Assembly: GCA_020848515.1 (NCBI GenBank)
Contig: JADLIA010000076.1
Span: forward strand, 1 to 45,437
Direction of reading: 5' to 3'
Source of the DNA: Rubrivivax sp.
GTDB lineage: Bacteria; Pseudomonadota; Gammaproteobacteria; Burkholderiales; Burkholderiaceae_C
Length of the DNA stretch: 45,437 nt
Below the pieces are notes generated by a model, which was not told where the DNA came from, did no database searches, and saw only the letters and a list, made by a program, of their open reading frames with translations. This document shows, piece by piece, positions 25,129-34,122 of this stretch (position 1 is its first letter; every line of letters starts with the position of its first letter). The position numbers were made by a program, and so were the translations under genes.

Positions 25129-26615
25129 TGACGGCGCCTGAGCAATCCGTGGTTCACGGTACGCCGGCCCCGCCAGACGCCCCGACCACCGCCGCCCCCC
25201 ACGCCCTGCCCGCCCTCGACCGCCTGCTGCGCCTGCCGGCGGTTGCTGCGCTGGAGGCCGAACATGGCCGCAGCCTGCTCACGCACGAGGCACGCGCCCT
25301 GCTGGCCGAACTGCGCCAGCAGGCCCTGGCCGGCCGGCTGCCGGCCGCCGAAATCGCCCCCGACGCCCTGGCGTGCGCCCTGGCGCGCCGCCTGCACGAC
25401 CGACTGGCGCCGCGCCTGAACACCGTGATCAACCTGACCGGCACGGTGATCCACACCAACCTCGGCCGCGCCCTGCTGCCCGAAGCCGCGCTGGCCCACG
25501 TGCAGGCCACGATGGCCGGGCCCAACAACCTCGAATACGACCTGGCCAGCGGCGGCCGGGGCGACCGCGACAGCATCGTCGAGGGTCTGTTGTGCCAGCT
25601 GACTGGCGCCGAGGCCGCCACCGTGGTCAACAACAACGCCGCCGCGGTGCTGCTGATCCTGGCCGCGCTGGCGCGCGGGCGGCAGGTGATCGTCTCGCGC
25701 GGTGAACTGGTGGAGATCGGAGGCGCCTTCCGCATGCCCGACGTCATGACCAGCGCCGGCGCGCGGCTGGTGGAGGTCGGCACCACCAACCGCACCCACC
25801 CGCACGACTACGAGCGCGCCATCACCGCGCGCACCGCTCTGCTGATGAAGGTGCACACCAGCAACTATGCGGTGCAGGGCTTCACCCGCGCGGTCGACGA
25901 AGCCACGCTGGCCCCGATCGCGCACGCCCACGGCCTGCCCCTGGTGACCGACCTGGGCAGCGGCGCCCTGATCGACATGACGGCCTACGGTCTGCCGGCC
26001 GAGCCGACGCCGCAGCAGATGCTGCGCGCCGGCTGCGATCTGGTCAGCTTCAGCGGCGACAAGCTGCTGGGCGGCCCGCAGGCCGGCCTGATCGTCGGCC
26101 GCCGGGCGCTGGTCGAGCGCGTGCGCAAGCACCCCATGAAGCGCGCCCTGCGCATGAGCAAGCTGCCGCTGGCCGCCCTGGAAGCCACGCTGCGCCTGTA
26201 CCTGCGCCCCGAGCGGCTGGCGCGCGAGCTGCCCACGCTGCGCCTGCTCACGCGCCCGCTGGCCGACATCGAAGCCACCGCCCGCGCGGTGCAGCCGGCG
26301 CTGGCAGCGGCGCTGGCGCCGCGCTTCACGGTCGAGACGGTGGCGCTGCAAGGACAGATCGGCTCCGGCTCGCTGCCGGTCGAGCGCCTGCCCTCGGCCG
26401 GCCTGGCCATCGCGCCGGTGGCCAGGACCGGCCGCGGTCGCGCACTGGACGAGCTTGCCACGACCCTGCGTCGGCTTCCGGTGCCGGTCATCGGCCGCAT
26501 TGCCGACGACGAGCTCATTCTGGATTGCCGCTGCCTGGAAGACAGCACCCTGCTGACCCGCCAGCTGCGGCAGTTGTCTCCGCAAACAACGACCGTTCCG
26601 CCTGCAACCAAGTAA
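25128..26615 (+). CDS. selA: SelA: selenocysteine synthase (L-seryl-tRNA(Sec) selenium transferase)
   Basis: A 495-residue PLP enzyme that converts seryl-tRNA(Sec) to selenocysteyl-tRNA(Sec) using selenophosphate. The PLP lysine is Lys312 in SFSGDKLLGGPQAGLI. Flanking signatures are VINLTGTVIHTNLGRALLPE, EYDLASGGRGDRD, VNNNAAAVLL, SRGELVEIGGAFRMPD and TDLGSGALID. The N-terminal 30 residues (PGTPAPPDAPTTAAPHALP-like) are low complexity. The start ATG overlaps the fdhE stop by one base. selD, which makes selenophosphate, is not in the window. Confidence 0.96.
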   Translation: MTAPEQSVVHGTPAPPDAPTTAAPHALPALDRLLRLPAVAALEAEHGRSLLTHEARALLAELRQQALAGRLPAAEIAPDALACALARRLHDRLAPRLNTVINLTGTVIHTNLGRALLPEAALAHVQATMAGPNNLEYDLASGGRGDRDSIVEGLLCQLTGAEAATVVNNNAAAVLLILAALARGRQVIVSRGELVEIGGAFRMPDVMTSAGARLVEVGTTNRTHPHDYERAITARTALLMKVHTSNYAVQGFTRAVDEATLAPIAHAHGLPLVTDLGSGALIDMTAYGLPAEPTPQQMLRAGCDLVSFSGDKLLGGPQAGLIVGRRALVERVRKHPMKRALRMSKLPLAALEATLRLYLRPERLARELPTLRLLTRPLADIEATARAVQPALAAALAPRFTVETVALQGQIGSGSLPVERLPSAGLAIAPVARTGRGRALDELATTLRRLPVPVIGRIADDELILDCRCLEDSTLLTRQLRQLSPQTTTVPPATK

Positions 26616-26619
26616 ACCC

Positions 26620-28014
26620 ATGACCATCGATCGTCGCCACTTCGTCGCCGGCCTGGCTGGCTGCGCCGCACTGGCGGGCTGTGCCGCCGCACCTCCGGTA
26701 TCCGGCGTTGGCGTTCAAACCGCGCCGATGCCCGCGTTCATCGGCCAGTCGACCCAGACCTTGCTTCCCAGAGGCAAGGCGCCGCGCGTGCTGGTCGTGG
26801 GCGGCGGCTGGGGCGGTCTGACCACGGCGGCCAACCTGCGCAAGCAGGCGCCAGGCGCAGAAGTGGTTTTGATCGATCGCAACCCGCAATTCTTCTCCAG
26901 CCCGTTGTCGAACATGTGGCTGGTCGGCATGGTGGATGGCGAACTGCTCACGCAGGACTACCTGCGTGTGTCGGAGCAGCTGGGCTATCGGTTCGTGCAG
27001 GCCGAGGTTCAGGCCATCGACCGCGCGCAGCGTCGTGTGACCACCAGCCTGGGGACGATCGACTACGACTGGCTGGTGCTGGCACCGGGCATCCGTTACC
27101 AGTACGAAGCCTGGTTCGGCAACGACCGCGTGGCGGCCGACGCCGCACGCACGCGCTTTCCCTGCGCCTATGCCAGCAACAGCGAGTTCCTGGCCATCAA
27201 GCGATCGCTGCAGGACTTCAAAGGGGGCGAGCTGGTGATGAACCTGCCGCCTCCCCCGCAACGCTGCCCACCCAGCCCCTACGAGCGCGCCTGCCTGATC
27301 GCCTGGTACTTCAAGACGAACAAGATCAAGGGCCACATCACCATCCTCGACCACAAGCCCGCCATCACCCCCATCGGACCCGGCTACCGAGCCGCGTTCG
27401 ACGAGCTGTACAAGAACTACATCACCTATGTGCCCAACGCACACGTGCAGGAGGTGGACCCATTCAACCGCCGCATCCGTACCCGCGCCGGTGATCAGCG
27501 CTTCGACCATGCCATCCTGATGGCACCGCACAAGGCCGGCGACCTCGCCTGGCTGGCAGGCACCGTCAGCGACCGCAGCGAGGGCTGGGCCGACGTCGAT
27601 CAGGTGACCATGCAGGTCCGGGGCGACGAGCGCACCTTCGTCATCGGTGACGCCATCCAGGCGGTTTCGTCTCTGCCCTTCCGCTACTACCCCAAGAGTG
27701 CCCACATTGCCAACCGCCTGGGTCGCATCGTCGCCTACCAGATCAGCGAACGACTGGCAGGTCGCGCGCCCGAGCGGCGCCTGCCCGACAACCTGTGCTA
27801 CATGGTGGTCAATGGCACGCCGGGGCAGGCGCTCAACGTTCAGTTCGACTACGACTTCGACCCTGAAGGTCGCGTGCGCCAAGTACAGCGCGACTTCAAC
27901 GAACGAACGCCGGCCCTGTTTCAGGACGACTTCCGCTGGCTGGACTTCATGTTCGGAGAGATGTTTGGCGGCATAGCGCCGCCGGTGCGGCCCAACCCGG
28001 CCTTCCGGACCTGA
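26620..28014 (+). CDS. FCSD-like flavoprotein lying between selA and selB
   Basis: A 464-residue FAD/NAD(P)-fold protein resembling the flavoprotein subunit of flavocytochrome c sulfide dehydrogenase (FccB/SoxF). It starts with a Tat-like signal (DRRHFVAG) that overlaps two possible lipoboxes (LAGC at Cys15 and Cys21), so it is probably exported and perhaps lipid-anchored. FAD motif RVLVVGGGWGGLTTAANL is followed by DYDWLVLAPG. The FCSD hallmark CPPSPYERAC and a later Cys in LPDNLCYMVV could form the redox disulfide. FVIGDAIQAV closes the FAD site. It is close-packed in the sel cluster: 4 bp after selA and 13 bp before selB. No cytochrome subunit is encoded beside it. A role with sulfide or selenide is inferred from neighbours and family. 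Confidence 0.85.
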   Translation: MTIDRRHFVAGLAGCAALAGCAAAPPVSGVGVQTAPMPAFIGQSTQTLLPRGKAPRVLVVGGGWGGLTTAANLRKQAPGAEVVLIDRNPQFFSSPLSNMWLVGMVDGELLTQDYLRVSEQLGYRFVQAEVQAIDRAQRRVTTSLGTIDYDWLVLAPGIRYQYEAWFGNDRVAADAARTRFPCAYASNSEFLAIKRSLQDFKGGELVMNLPPPPQRCPPSPYERACLIAWYFKTNKIKGHITILDHKPAITPIGPGYRAAFDELYKNYITYVPNAHVQEVDPFNRRIRTRAGDQRFDHAILMAPHKAGDLAWLAGTVSDRSEGWADVDQVTMQVRGDERTFVIGDAIQAVSSLPFRYYPKSAHIANRLGRIVAYQISERLAGRAPERRLPDNLCYMVVNGTPGQALNVQFDYDFDPEGRVRQVQRDFNERTPALFQDDFRWLDFMFGEMFGGIAPPVRPNPAFRT

Positions 28015-28027
28015 CTGCGGCGAGCTC

Positions 28028-29929
28028 ATGATCGTCGGCACCGCCGGTCACATCGACCACGGCAAGACCACGCTGGTGCGCGCGCTCACCGGCGTGGACA
28101 CCGACCGCCTGCCCGAAGAAAAAAAGCGCGGCATCAGCATCGAGCTGGGCTACGCCTTCCTCGAACCACCGAGCGGCGCGCGCATCGGCTTCATCGACGT
28201 GCCAGGCCACGAGCGGCTGGTGCACACCATGGTGGCCGGCGCCAGCGGCATCGACTTCGCGCTGCTGCTGGTGGCGGCCGACGACGGCCCCATGCCGCAG
28301 ACGCTTGAACACCTGGCCGTGCTCAGCCTGCTGGGCCTGACGCGCGGCGCCGTCGTCATCACCAAGGCCGACCGCGCCACGCCCGAGCGCGTGCAGGCGG
28401 TGCGCGAGCAGACGCGCGCGCTGCTGGTCGGCACGACGCTCGAAAGCGTCCCGGTGCTGGCCGTGTCGGCCCACACCGGGGCCGGCATCGACGACCTGCG
28501 AGCTCTTCTTTTTGTAGCTGCTGGCGCAGAACAGGCAAGCGCCGAGGCCGGATCTGACTCCAAAGCGCTGCGCCTGGCGATCGACCGCGCCTTCACCCTG
28601 CAGGGCACCGGCACGGTGGTCACCGGCACCATCCACGCCGGCTCGGTGGGGGTGGGCGACGAGCTGGCGATCGTGCCTGGCACCTTGCGCGCCCGTGTGC
28701 GCAGCCTGCACGCGCAGAACCAGGCGGTGGCACGCGCCCACGCCGGCCAGCGCTGTGCCGTGGCCCTGTCCGGGCTGGCGCGCGACGAGGTGACGCGCGG
28801 TCAATGGCTGACCGCCCCCGCCGTGGCGCTGGCGAGCGAACGCCTTGACCTGCGCCTGACGCTGTGGCCGGGCGAAGCCCAGGCGCTGCGCTCGGGCACC
28901 CGGGTGCAGGCCCACCTGGGCGCGGCCCACGTCAACGCCACCGTGGCTCTGCTGGACAGCGACGCACTGGCGCCCGGCGCCACCGCCCTGGCGCAGTTGC
29001 TGCTGCAGGCCCCGGTGGGCGCCTGGCATGGCGAACGCGTGCTGCTGCGCGATGCGGCAGCCAGCCGCACGCTGGCGGGCGGTCGCGTGCTCGACCCCCT
29101 GGCCCCCGCCCGCTACCGGCGCACGCCGCAGCGGCTGGCCGAGCTGAGCGCCCTGGGTCTGCCGAGCGCTGCCGAGCGCCTGACGGCGCTGCTGGCGGTG
29201 GCGCCGCACGGCGTCGATCTGAAGCGATTTGCCGCCGCCCAGGGCCTGGCCCACCCGCCCGACCACGCGCTGCCGGCGCCGGCGCTGGTGCAGGACGGCC
29301 TGGCCCTGGGCGCCGACCAGGCGCACACGCTGGCGGCCGCTGCGCTGGCGGCGCTGCAGCGTTTTCACGACCAGCAGCCCGACGAGCTGGGCCCCGACAG
29401 CGCCCGCCTGCGCCGCCTGAGCGCACCGCGCCTGCCAGCCCCCTTGTGGCAGGGCTTGCTGGCGCGTCTGGCGACCGAAGGGCAACTGGTGCTGCACGGG
29501 GCGGTGGTGCACCTACCCAGCCACGGCGCGCAGCTGTCGGCCACCGAAGCGCGCATTGCACAGAAGGTGGCGCCGGCGCTGGTGCAGGCCGGCTTTCAGG
29601 GCGCCTGGGCGCGCGATCTGGCGCGCGACGCCGCCGAGCCCGAGCCGCTGGTGCGCACCACGCTGGCGCGGCTGGCGCGGCGCGGCGAGCTGCACCAGAT
29701 CGTCAAGGACCTGTACTACCCGCCCGACACCCTGCAGCGGCTGGCGGCCCTGGCGCGCCAGGTGGGCGCCGCACACCAGGGCATCGTGCGGGCGGCCGAC
29801 TTCCGCGACGCGACCGACCTGGGCCGCAAGCGGGCGATTCAGATTCTGGAATACTTCGACCGCATCGGTTTCACGCGCCGCATCGGCGACGAGCACCGAT
29901 TGCGCACGGACTGCGCGCTGTTTTCGTAG
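28028..29929 (+). CDS. selB: SelB: selenocysteine-specific elongation factor
   Basis: A 633-residue GTPase that carries Sec-tRNA(Sec) to the ribosome and binds the SECIS hairpin. G1 is GHIDHGKTT (7-15), G2 is [10 protein letters not shown]3 is DVPGHER, and G4 appears as TKAD. Domains II and III follow from [18 protein letters not shown]. The C-terminal winged-helix repeats that bind the SECIS are visible, ending [22 protein letters not shown]. Repeat copy F (28500-28550) encodes the alanine-rich stretch at about residues 158-175, exactly where the GTPase domain passes into domain II. The reading frame is kept. The tRNA-Sec gene starts 6 bp after the stop. Confidence 0.96.
   Translation: MIVGTAGHIDHGKTTLVRALTGVDTDRLPEEKKRGISIELGYAFLEPPSGARIGFIDVPGHERLVHTMVAGASGIDFALLLVAADDGPMPQTLEHLAVLSLLGLTRGAVVITKADRATPERVQAVREQTRALLVGTTLESVPVLAVSAHTGAGIDDLRALLFVAAGAEQASAEAGSDSKALRLAIDRAFTLQGTGTVVTGTIHAGSVGVGDELAIVPGTLRARVRSLHAQNQAVARAHAGQRCAVALSGLARDEVTRGQWLTAPAVALASERLDLRLTLWPGEAQALRSGTRVQAHLGAAHVNATVALLDSDALAPGATALAQLLLQAPVGAWHGERVLLRDAAASRTLAGGRVLDPLAPARYRRTPQRLAELSALGLPSAAERLTALLAVAPHGVDLKRFAAAQGLAHPPDHALPAPALVQDGLALGADQAHTLAAAALAALQRFHDQQPDELGPDSARLRRLSAPRLPAPLWQGLLARLATEGQLVLHGAVVHLPSHGAQLSATEARIAQKVAPALVQAGFQGAWARDLARDAAEPEPLVRTTLARLARRGELHQIVKDLYYPPDTLQRLAALARQVGAAHQGIVRAADFRDATDLGRKRAIQILEYFDRIGFTRRIGDEHRLRTDCALFS
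28500..28550. repeat. Dispersed palindromic repeat, copy F (in frame inside selB)
   Basis: It reads CTTTTTGTAGCTGCTGGCGC, then AGAACAGG and CAAGCGCC. It lies at the joint between the G domain and domain II and adds about 17 alanine/serine-rich residues without breaking the frame. Confidence 0.8.
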
Positions 29930-29935
29930 GTCAAC

Positions 29936-30031
29936 GGAAGGGCAACCATCCTGGTGGGTGGGCCGGGCTTCAAACCCGGTGGGTGGCGCCAAGCGTCGCC
30001 GGGTGGGTTCGACTCCCATGCCCTTCCGCCA
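29936..30031 (+). tRNA. selC: tRNA-Sec (anticodon TCA)
   Basis: A 96-base gene including the encoded CCA. Acceptor GGAAGGGC pairs with GCCCTTCC, an 8-bp stem typical of bacterial tRNA-Sec. The anticodon loop CTTCAAA reads UGA, in stem GGGCTTCAAACCC. A long extra arm (GGGTGGCGCC...GGCG-like) and T-loop GGTTCGACTCCC follow. The layout matches E. coli selC closely. It lies 6 bp after selB, so the two are probably transcribed together. Confidence 0.96.
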
Positions 30032-30176
30032 CCCCGGCGTCCGACGGGGCCGCCCACCGCCACACCACGCGCTTCAGGCCGCGCCTGGGATCACCGGCGC
30101 TGCCGCATGACCGATGCGTCCGCGGTGCGCCGCGCGGTCATCCTGGATACGGCAGGTACCGAAGGCGCACCCGGCA

Positions 30177-30656
30177 TCAAGGCCGCAGCGGGATCGGTGT
30201 GGCGTGATCGATCGGCACCGCCGTGATGGCGTTCTGCGGCGAGCCTTCGATCAGCTTGTCGGAGTAGGTCAGATACACCAGCGTGTTGCGCGGCGCATCC
30301 ACCATGCGCACCACGCGCAGGCGCTTGAACAGGATCGACATGCGTTCGCTGAACACCTCGTCCTCGCGCCGCAGCGGCTCCTTGAACTGCACCGGCGCCA
30401 CCTGGCGACAGGCGATGGAAGCCTCGGCACGGTCTTCGGCCAGCCCCAGCCCGCCCTTGATGCCGCCGGTGCGCGCGCGCGAAACGTAGCAGGTCACCCC
30501 CTGCACCAGCGGGTCGTCGTAGGCCTCGACGACGATCTTGTGGTTGGGGCCGATCCACTGGAAGGCGGTGCTGACGTCGCCGATCTTCTGCGCCAGCGCG
30601 CCGGTGCAGGCGGTGCAAGCCAGCGCCAGCAGCACGATCCGAGAACCCTTGGTCAT
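30177..30656 (-). CDS. creA: CreA-family periplasmic protein
   Basis: A 159-residue protein with an N-terminal signal peptide ending near ALAQ. The mature part follows E. coli CreA nearly word for word in its motifs: [64 protein letters not shown]. Two cysteines (in VTCYV and ASIACRQV) may form a disulfide. The molecular function of CreA is unknown. It faces the selB-selC unit tail to tail across about 145 bp, in which I see no further gene, and its upstream region is repeat copy G. Confidence 0.93.
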   Translation of the reverse strand: MTKGSRIVLLALACTACTGALAQKIGDVSTAFQWIGPNHKIVVEAYDDPLVQGVTCYVSRARTGGIKGGLGLAEDRAEASIACRQVAPVQFKEPLRREDEVFSERMSILFKRLRVVRMVDAPRNTLVYLTYSDKLIEGSPQNAITAVPIDHATPIPLRP

Positions 30657-30665
30657 CGCTTCAAT

Positions 30666-30725
30666 TCCAATAAAAAATGTTGTTGGCGCAAGTGTAGTTT
30701 GCGCCAGCAGCTATGGTTTTAATAG
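30666..30725. repeat. Dispersed palindromic repeat, copy G (between creA and the GcvH-like gene)
   Basis: It reads CCAATAAAAAATGTTGTTGG, then GCGCAAG-TGTAG-TTTGCGCC, then AGCAGCTATGGTTTTAATAG. Both arms are well kept. It fills most of the 97-bp spacer between two divergent genes and so overlaps their promoters. Confidence 0.85.
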
Positions 30726-30753
30726 TGTCCCAGGGCCTGCCAGAATACCCCTC

Positions 30754-31221
30754 ATGTCGAACGCGCCGCTGCAGCACCCTGCCGACCTGCACTACCTGAT
30801 GGAGCACCAGGTGTGGGCCCGTCTGGCCGGCGACGGTACGGCCACCGTGGGCATCACCGAGCTGGGCATCCGGCTGTCGGGCGAGATCTACATGTGCCGC
30901 GCCAAGCGCATCGGTACCGAGGTGGCACAGGGCGGCACGTTGGCCGTGGTGGAGCTCGCCAAGGCCATCGTGGCGGTCAAGTCGCCGGTCACCGGCACCG
31001 TGATCGAAGCCAACGCGGCGCTGGCCGATCGCCCCCAACTGGTGCACCGCGACCCCTACGGCACCGGCTGGATCGCCCGACTGCGGCTGGCCAACTTCCA
31101 GGCCGACCAGCCGGCCCTGCTGCACGGTGACGCCGTGGCGCCGGCCATGGCGCGCCACGCCCTGGCGCATGGCCAGCAACTCGCTGGCACCACCCGCGAC
31201 CCGAGCCACCCCGCACCATGA
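30754..31221 (+). CDS. GcvH-like lipoyl-domain protein
   Basis: A 155-residue protein with the lipoyl fold of glycine-cleavage H protein. TVGITELGIRLSGEIYM and GGTLAVVELAKAIVAVKSPVTGTVIE align with GcvH, and Lys70 sits where GcvH carries lipoate. No other glycine-cleavage gene (gcvT, gcvP) is present here. Instead its last codons overlap the start of a DsrE-like gene. That pairing recalls the lipoate-binding proteins (LbpA) that work with DsrE/TusA sulfur carriers in the sHdr sulfur-oxidation system. The C-terminus after residue 115 is unlike standard GcvH. A carrier role is inferred; a plain GcvH paralogue is the alternative. Confidence 0.82.
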   Translation: MSNAPLQHPADLHYLMEHQVWARLAGDGTATVGITELGIRLSGEIYMCRAKRIGTEVAQGGTLAVVELAKAIVAVKSPVTGTVIEANAALADRPQLVHRDPYGTGWIARLRLANFQADQPALLHGDAVAPAMARHALAHGQQLAGTTRDPSHPAP

Positions 31222-31613
31222 GCTTCGTCGAACACAGCGCCGCCGGCGTGGCCATTCTGCTGTGGGCCAGCGACCCGGCCCAGCCCGAACGGCTGGCCAC
31301 GCCGTTCTTTCACGCCGCCGCCGCGGCCGCCATGGACGTGCCGGTGGAGATTTACTTCAGCGCCGCCAGCGTGCAGCTGCTGGTCCCGGGCGTGGCCGCC
31401 GCCCTGCGCTCCAGCCCGCAGCACGACAAGACCATCCTGGACGCGTTGCGCGAGGCGGTCACCCACGGCGCGCGCCTGCTGGCCTGCACCGACGCGCTGC
31501 ACGCCCATGGCCTGGCACCGTCCGGTCTGATCCCCGAATGCCACGGCCAGGGCGGCGCGGTGCAGTTCATGGCGCGGGCGCTGGACACACGCTGGCGCAC
31601 CCTGGTGTTCTGA
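31218..31613 (+). CDS. DsrE-like protein coupled to the GcvH-like gene
   Basis: A 131-residue protein with the alternating strands and helices of the DsrE/DsrF fold: VAILLWASDP, then VPVEIYFSAASVQLLVPG, then HGARLLACTDALHAHGL. Cys90 in ACTDALHAHG is at the place where sulfur-carrying DsrE/TusD proteins hold their reactive cysteine; Cys108 (PECHG) is a second candidate. The start ATG overlaps the stop of the lipoyl-domain gene (ATGA), so the two products are probably made together. The pair suggests transfer of a sulfur (or selenium) atom between protein carriers. That is inference from family and context. Confidence 0.75.
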   Translation: MSFVEHSAAGVAILLWASDPAQPERLATPFFHAAAAAAMDVPVEIYFSAASVQLLVPGVAAALRSSPQHDKTILDALREAVTHGARLLACTDALHAHGLAPSGLIPECHGQGGAVQFMARALDTRWRTLVF

Positions 31614-31673
31614 CCCCGGGTCCGGCACAACCCCGCCACCTCGCACAGCCGCCGATCGCTGCACCGGTTTCGG

Positions 31674-31688
31674 GCACCACACTGGTGC
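31674..31688. promoter_or_regulatory. NtrC-binding site 1 upstream of glnA
   Basis: GCACC-ACACT-GGTGC, an exact match to the NtrC consensus GCACC-N5-GGTGC. Its centre is about 150 bp before the predicted transcription start. A weaker half-matched copy (GCACC-GGTTT-CGGGC) lies just upstream at 31661-31675. Confidence 0.85.
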
Positions 31689-31691
31689 GAC

Positions 31692-31706
31692 GCACCGTTT
31701 TGGTGC
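31692..31706. promoter_or_regulatory. NtrC-binding site 2 upstream of glnA
   Basis: GCACC-GTTTT-GGTGC, a second exact NtrC match, centred 18 bp from the first. A pair at this distance from a sigma-54 promoter is the usual enhancer layout of glnA. Confidence 0.85.
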
Positions 31707-31802
31707 ACCATATCCTGGCTCCGCGCATGTTTGTGGTGCAACGCGCACCCACATGTCGCACGCACCGCAGGCGTGGCGTGGCAGCACAGGCACCACAGAA
31801 GC

Positions 31803-31818
31803 TGGCACGGTTTCTGCT
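31803..31818 (+). promoter_or_regulatory. Sigma-54 promoter of glnA
   Basis: TGGCACG-GTTT-CTGCT fits the -24/-12 consensus TGGCACG-N4-TTGCW with one mismatch. The GG and GC are correctly spaced. It lies 39 bp before the glnA start and about 100 bp downstream of the NtrC sites. Confidence 0.85.
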
Positions 31819-31856
31819 TGAACCCTGGCATCCCAACCCTTCATGGAGCCAACCCA

Positions 31857-33272
31857 ATGAGCCACACCGCCGCCGACGTCATGACGATGATCCAGGAGCA
31901 GAACATCCGCTACATCGATCTGCGCTTCACCGACACCCGGGGCAAGGAGCAGCACGTCACGGTGCCGGTGTCTGCCTTCGACGAAGACAAGTTCAGCAGC
32001 GGGCACCCGTTCGACGGCTCGTCCATCGCAGGCTGGAAAGGCATCCAGGCGTCCGACATGCTGCTGCTGCCCGACCCTGCCACCGCCAACGTCGACCCGT
32101 TCTTCGACGACCCCACCCTGATCCTGACCTGCGACGTGCTGGAGCCGGGCGACGGCAAGCCCTACGACCGCGACCCGCGCTCGCTGGCCCGGCGCGCCGA
32201 GGCCTACCTCAAGAGCAGCGGCATCGGCGACACCGCCTACTTCGGCCCCGAGCCCGAGTTCTTCGTCTTCGACGGCGTGCGCTGGCAGGCCGACATGTCG
32301 GGCTGTTTCGTCAAGATCGACTCCGAGGAAGCCGCCTGGAACACCGGCACCGCCTACGAGCAGGGCAACCACGGCCACCGCCCGGGCGTCAAGGGCGGCT
32401 ACTTCCCGGTGCCGCCGGTGGACAGCTTCCAGAACATGCGCTCGCAGATGTGCACGCTGCTCGAATCGCTGGGCATCCCGGTCGAGGTGCACCACCACGA
32501 GGTGGCCACCGCTGGTCAGATGGAGCTGGGCACCAAGTTCAGCACCCTGGTGCAGCGCGCCGACTGGCTGCAGTTGCAGAAGTACGTGATCCACAACGTG
32601 GCCCACGCCCATGGCAAGACGGCCACCTTCATGCCCAAGCCCATCGTCGGCGACAACGGCTCGGGCATGCACGTGCACCAGTCGGTGTGGAAGGACGGCC
32701 GCAACCTGTTCGCCGGCGACGGCTACGCCGGCCTGAGCGAGTTTGCGCTGTACTACATCGGCGGCATCATCAAGCACGCCCGTGCGCTCAACGCCATCAC
32801 CAACCCCGGCACCAACAGCTACAAGCGCCTGGTGCCCGGCTTCGAAGCGCCGGTGAAGCTGGCCTACAGCGCGCGCAACCGCTCGGCCTCGATCCGCATC
32901 CCCTACGTGGCCAACCCCAAGGGCCGGCGCATCGAGGTGCGCTTCCCCGACCCCACCGCCAACCCCTACCTGGCCTTCTCGGCGCTGCTGATGGCGGGTC
33001 TGGACGGCGTGGAAAACCGCATCCACCCCGGCGAGGCGATGGACAAGGACCTGTACCACCTGCCGCCCGAAGAGGACGCGCTGATCCCCACCGTGTGCCA
33101 CAGCCTGGATCAGGCGCTGGAGCACCTGGACAAGGACCGCGGCTTCCTGACCAAGGGCGGTGTGTTCTCCGACGCCATGATCGACGCCTACCTCGAACTC
33201 AAGATGGCCGAAGTCACGCGCTTTCGCATGACCACCCACCCGATCGAGTTCGACATGTACTACAGCCTGTAA
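31857..33272 (+). CDS. glnA: GlnA: type I glutamine synthetase
   Basis: A 471-residue enzyme that makes glutamine from glutamate, ammonia and ATP, working as a dodecamer. Landmarks are [17 protein letters not shown], the metal/ATP region [43 protein letters not shown] and NRSASIRIP. Tyr400 in [11 protein letters not shown] is the adenylylation site, so GlnE control is expected. ATG 31857 has GGAG upstream. A sigma-54 promoter and two NtrC sites precede it. dapF follows after 12 bp and ntrB-ntrC lie 2.3 kb downstream, so read-through from the glnA promoter may feed all of them. Confidence 0.97.
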   Translation: MSHTAADVMTMIQEQNIRYIDLRFTDTRGKEQHVTVPVSAFDEDKFSSGHPFDGSSIAGWKGIQASDMLLLPDPATANVDPFFDDPTLILTCDVLEPGDGKPYDRDPRSLARRAEAYLKSSGIGDTAYFGPEPEFFVFDGVRWQADMSGCFVKIDSEEAAWNTGTAYEQGNHGHRPGVKGGYFPVPPVDSFQNMRSQMCTLLESLGIPVEVHHHEVATAGQMELGTKFSTLVQRADWLQLQKYVIHNVAHAHGKTATFMPKPIVGDNGSGMHVHQSVWKDGRNLFAGDGYAGLSEFALYYIGGIIKHARALNAITNPGTNSYKRLVPGFEAPVKLAYSARNRSASIRIPYVANPKGRRIEVRFPDPTANPYLAFSALLMAGLDGVENRIHPGEAMDKDLYHLPPEEDALIPTVCHSLDQALEHLDKDRGFLTKGGVFSDAMIDAYLELKMAEVTRFRMTTHPIEFDMYYSL

Positions 33273-33284
33273 GGAACGGGTGGC

Positions 33285-34121
33285 ATGAAATTCACCAAGA
33301 TGCATGGCCTGGGCAACGACTACGTCTACGTCAATGCCTTTGACGAAACCGTGGCCGACCCGGCGGCCATGGCCGTCGCCGTGTCACGCCCGCACTTTGG
33401 CGTCGGCGCCGACGGGCTGGTGCTGATCGGGCCCTCGGCGGAGGCCGACTTCGCGATGCGCATGTTCAACGCCGACGGCTCCGAAGGCGAAATGTGCGGC
33501 AACGCCGTGCGCTGCATCGGCAAGTACGTGCACGACCGCGGGCTGACGCGCAAGACCGAAGTCAGGCTGTCGACCCTGGGCGGCATCAAGACCCTGCAAC
33601 TGCGGCTGAAGGATGGCAGCGTCGACCAGGTGACGGTGGACATGGGTGAACCGGCGTTCAGCCCGGCCAGCCTCCCGGTCGAGTGGCCCGGCGAGCGCAT
33701 CGTCAACCAGCCGCTGACGATCGACGGCCAGACCCACCACATCACCTGCGTCAGCATGGGCAACCCCCATGCGGTCATCTTCGTCGACGACCCGAAGGCG
33801 ATCGACGTGCACGGCATCGGCCGGCAGATCGAGAACCACCCGCTGTTCCCGCGGCGCACCAACGTCGAGTTCGTGCGCGTGCGGCGGCGCGACCTGCTGG
33901 AAATGCGGGTATGGGAGCGCGGCAGCGGTGAAACCCTGGCCTGCGGCACCGGCGCCGCGGCCAGCCTGGTGGCCGCCGTGCTGAACGGCCTGGCCGATCG
34001 CAACGCGGTGGTGCAGCTGACCGGCGGCGATCTGCAGGTCACCTGGGACAGCCGCGACAACCACGTTTACCAGACAGGCCCCGCCAGCTTCGTGTTCGAT
34101 GGCGTGTGGCTCGGAGATTGA
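33285..34121 (+). CDS. dapF: DapF: diaminopimelate epimerase
   Basis: A 278-residue cytoplasmic enzyme that converts LL- to meso-diaminopimelate for lysine and peptidoglycan synthesis. The two catalytic cysteines are Cys71 (GEMCGNAVRC) and Cys220 (LACGTGAAAS). KMHGLGNDYVYV, FNADGSE and SMGNPHAVIFV are diagnostic. A GGAACGG run precedes ATG 33285. It is followed one base later by dapL, whose enzyme makes DapF's substrate directly. It sits in the glnA-ntrBC region, so it may share nitrogen-responsive transcription with glnA. Confidence 0.96.
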   Translation: MKFTKMHGLGNDYVYVNAFDETVADPAAMAVAVSRPHFGVGADGLVLIGPSAEADFAMRMFNADGSEGEMCGNAVRCIGKYVHDRGLTRKTEVRLSTLGGIKTLQLRLKDGSVDQVTVDMGEPAFSPASLPVEWPGERIVNQPLTIDGQTHHITCVSMGNPHAVIFVDDPKAIDVHGIGRQIENHPLFPRRTNVEFVRVRRRDLLEMRVWERGSGETLACGTGAAASLVAAVLNGLADRNAVVQLTGGDLQVTWDSRDNHVYQTGPASFVFDGVWLGD

Positions 34122-34122
34122 A

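Noticed and set aside
30754-31221. Plain glycine-cleavage gcvH
   Set aside because: Not fully excluded, but the absence of gcvT/gcvP, the altered C-terminus and the coupling to a DsrE-like gene make a specialised carrier more likely.
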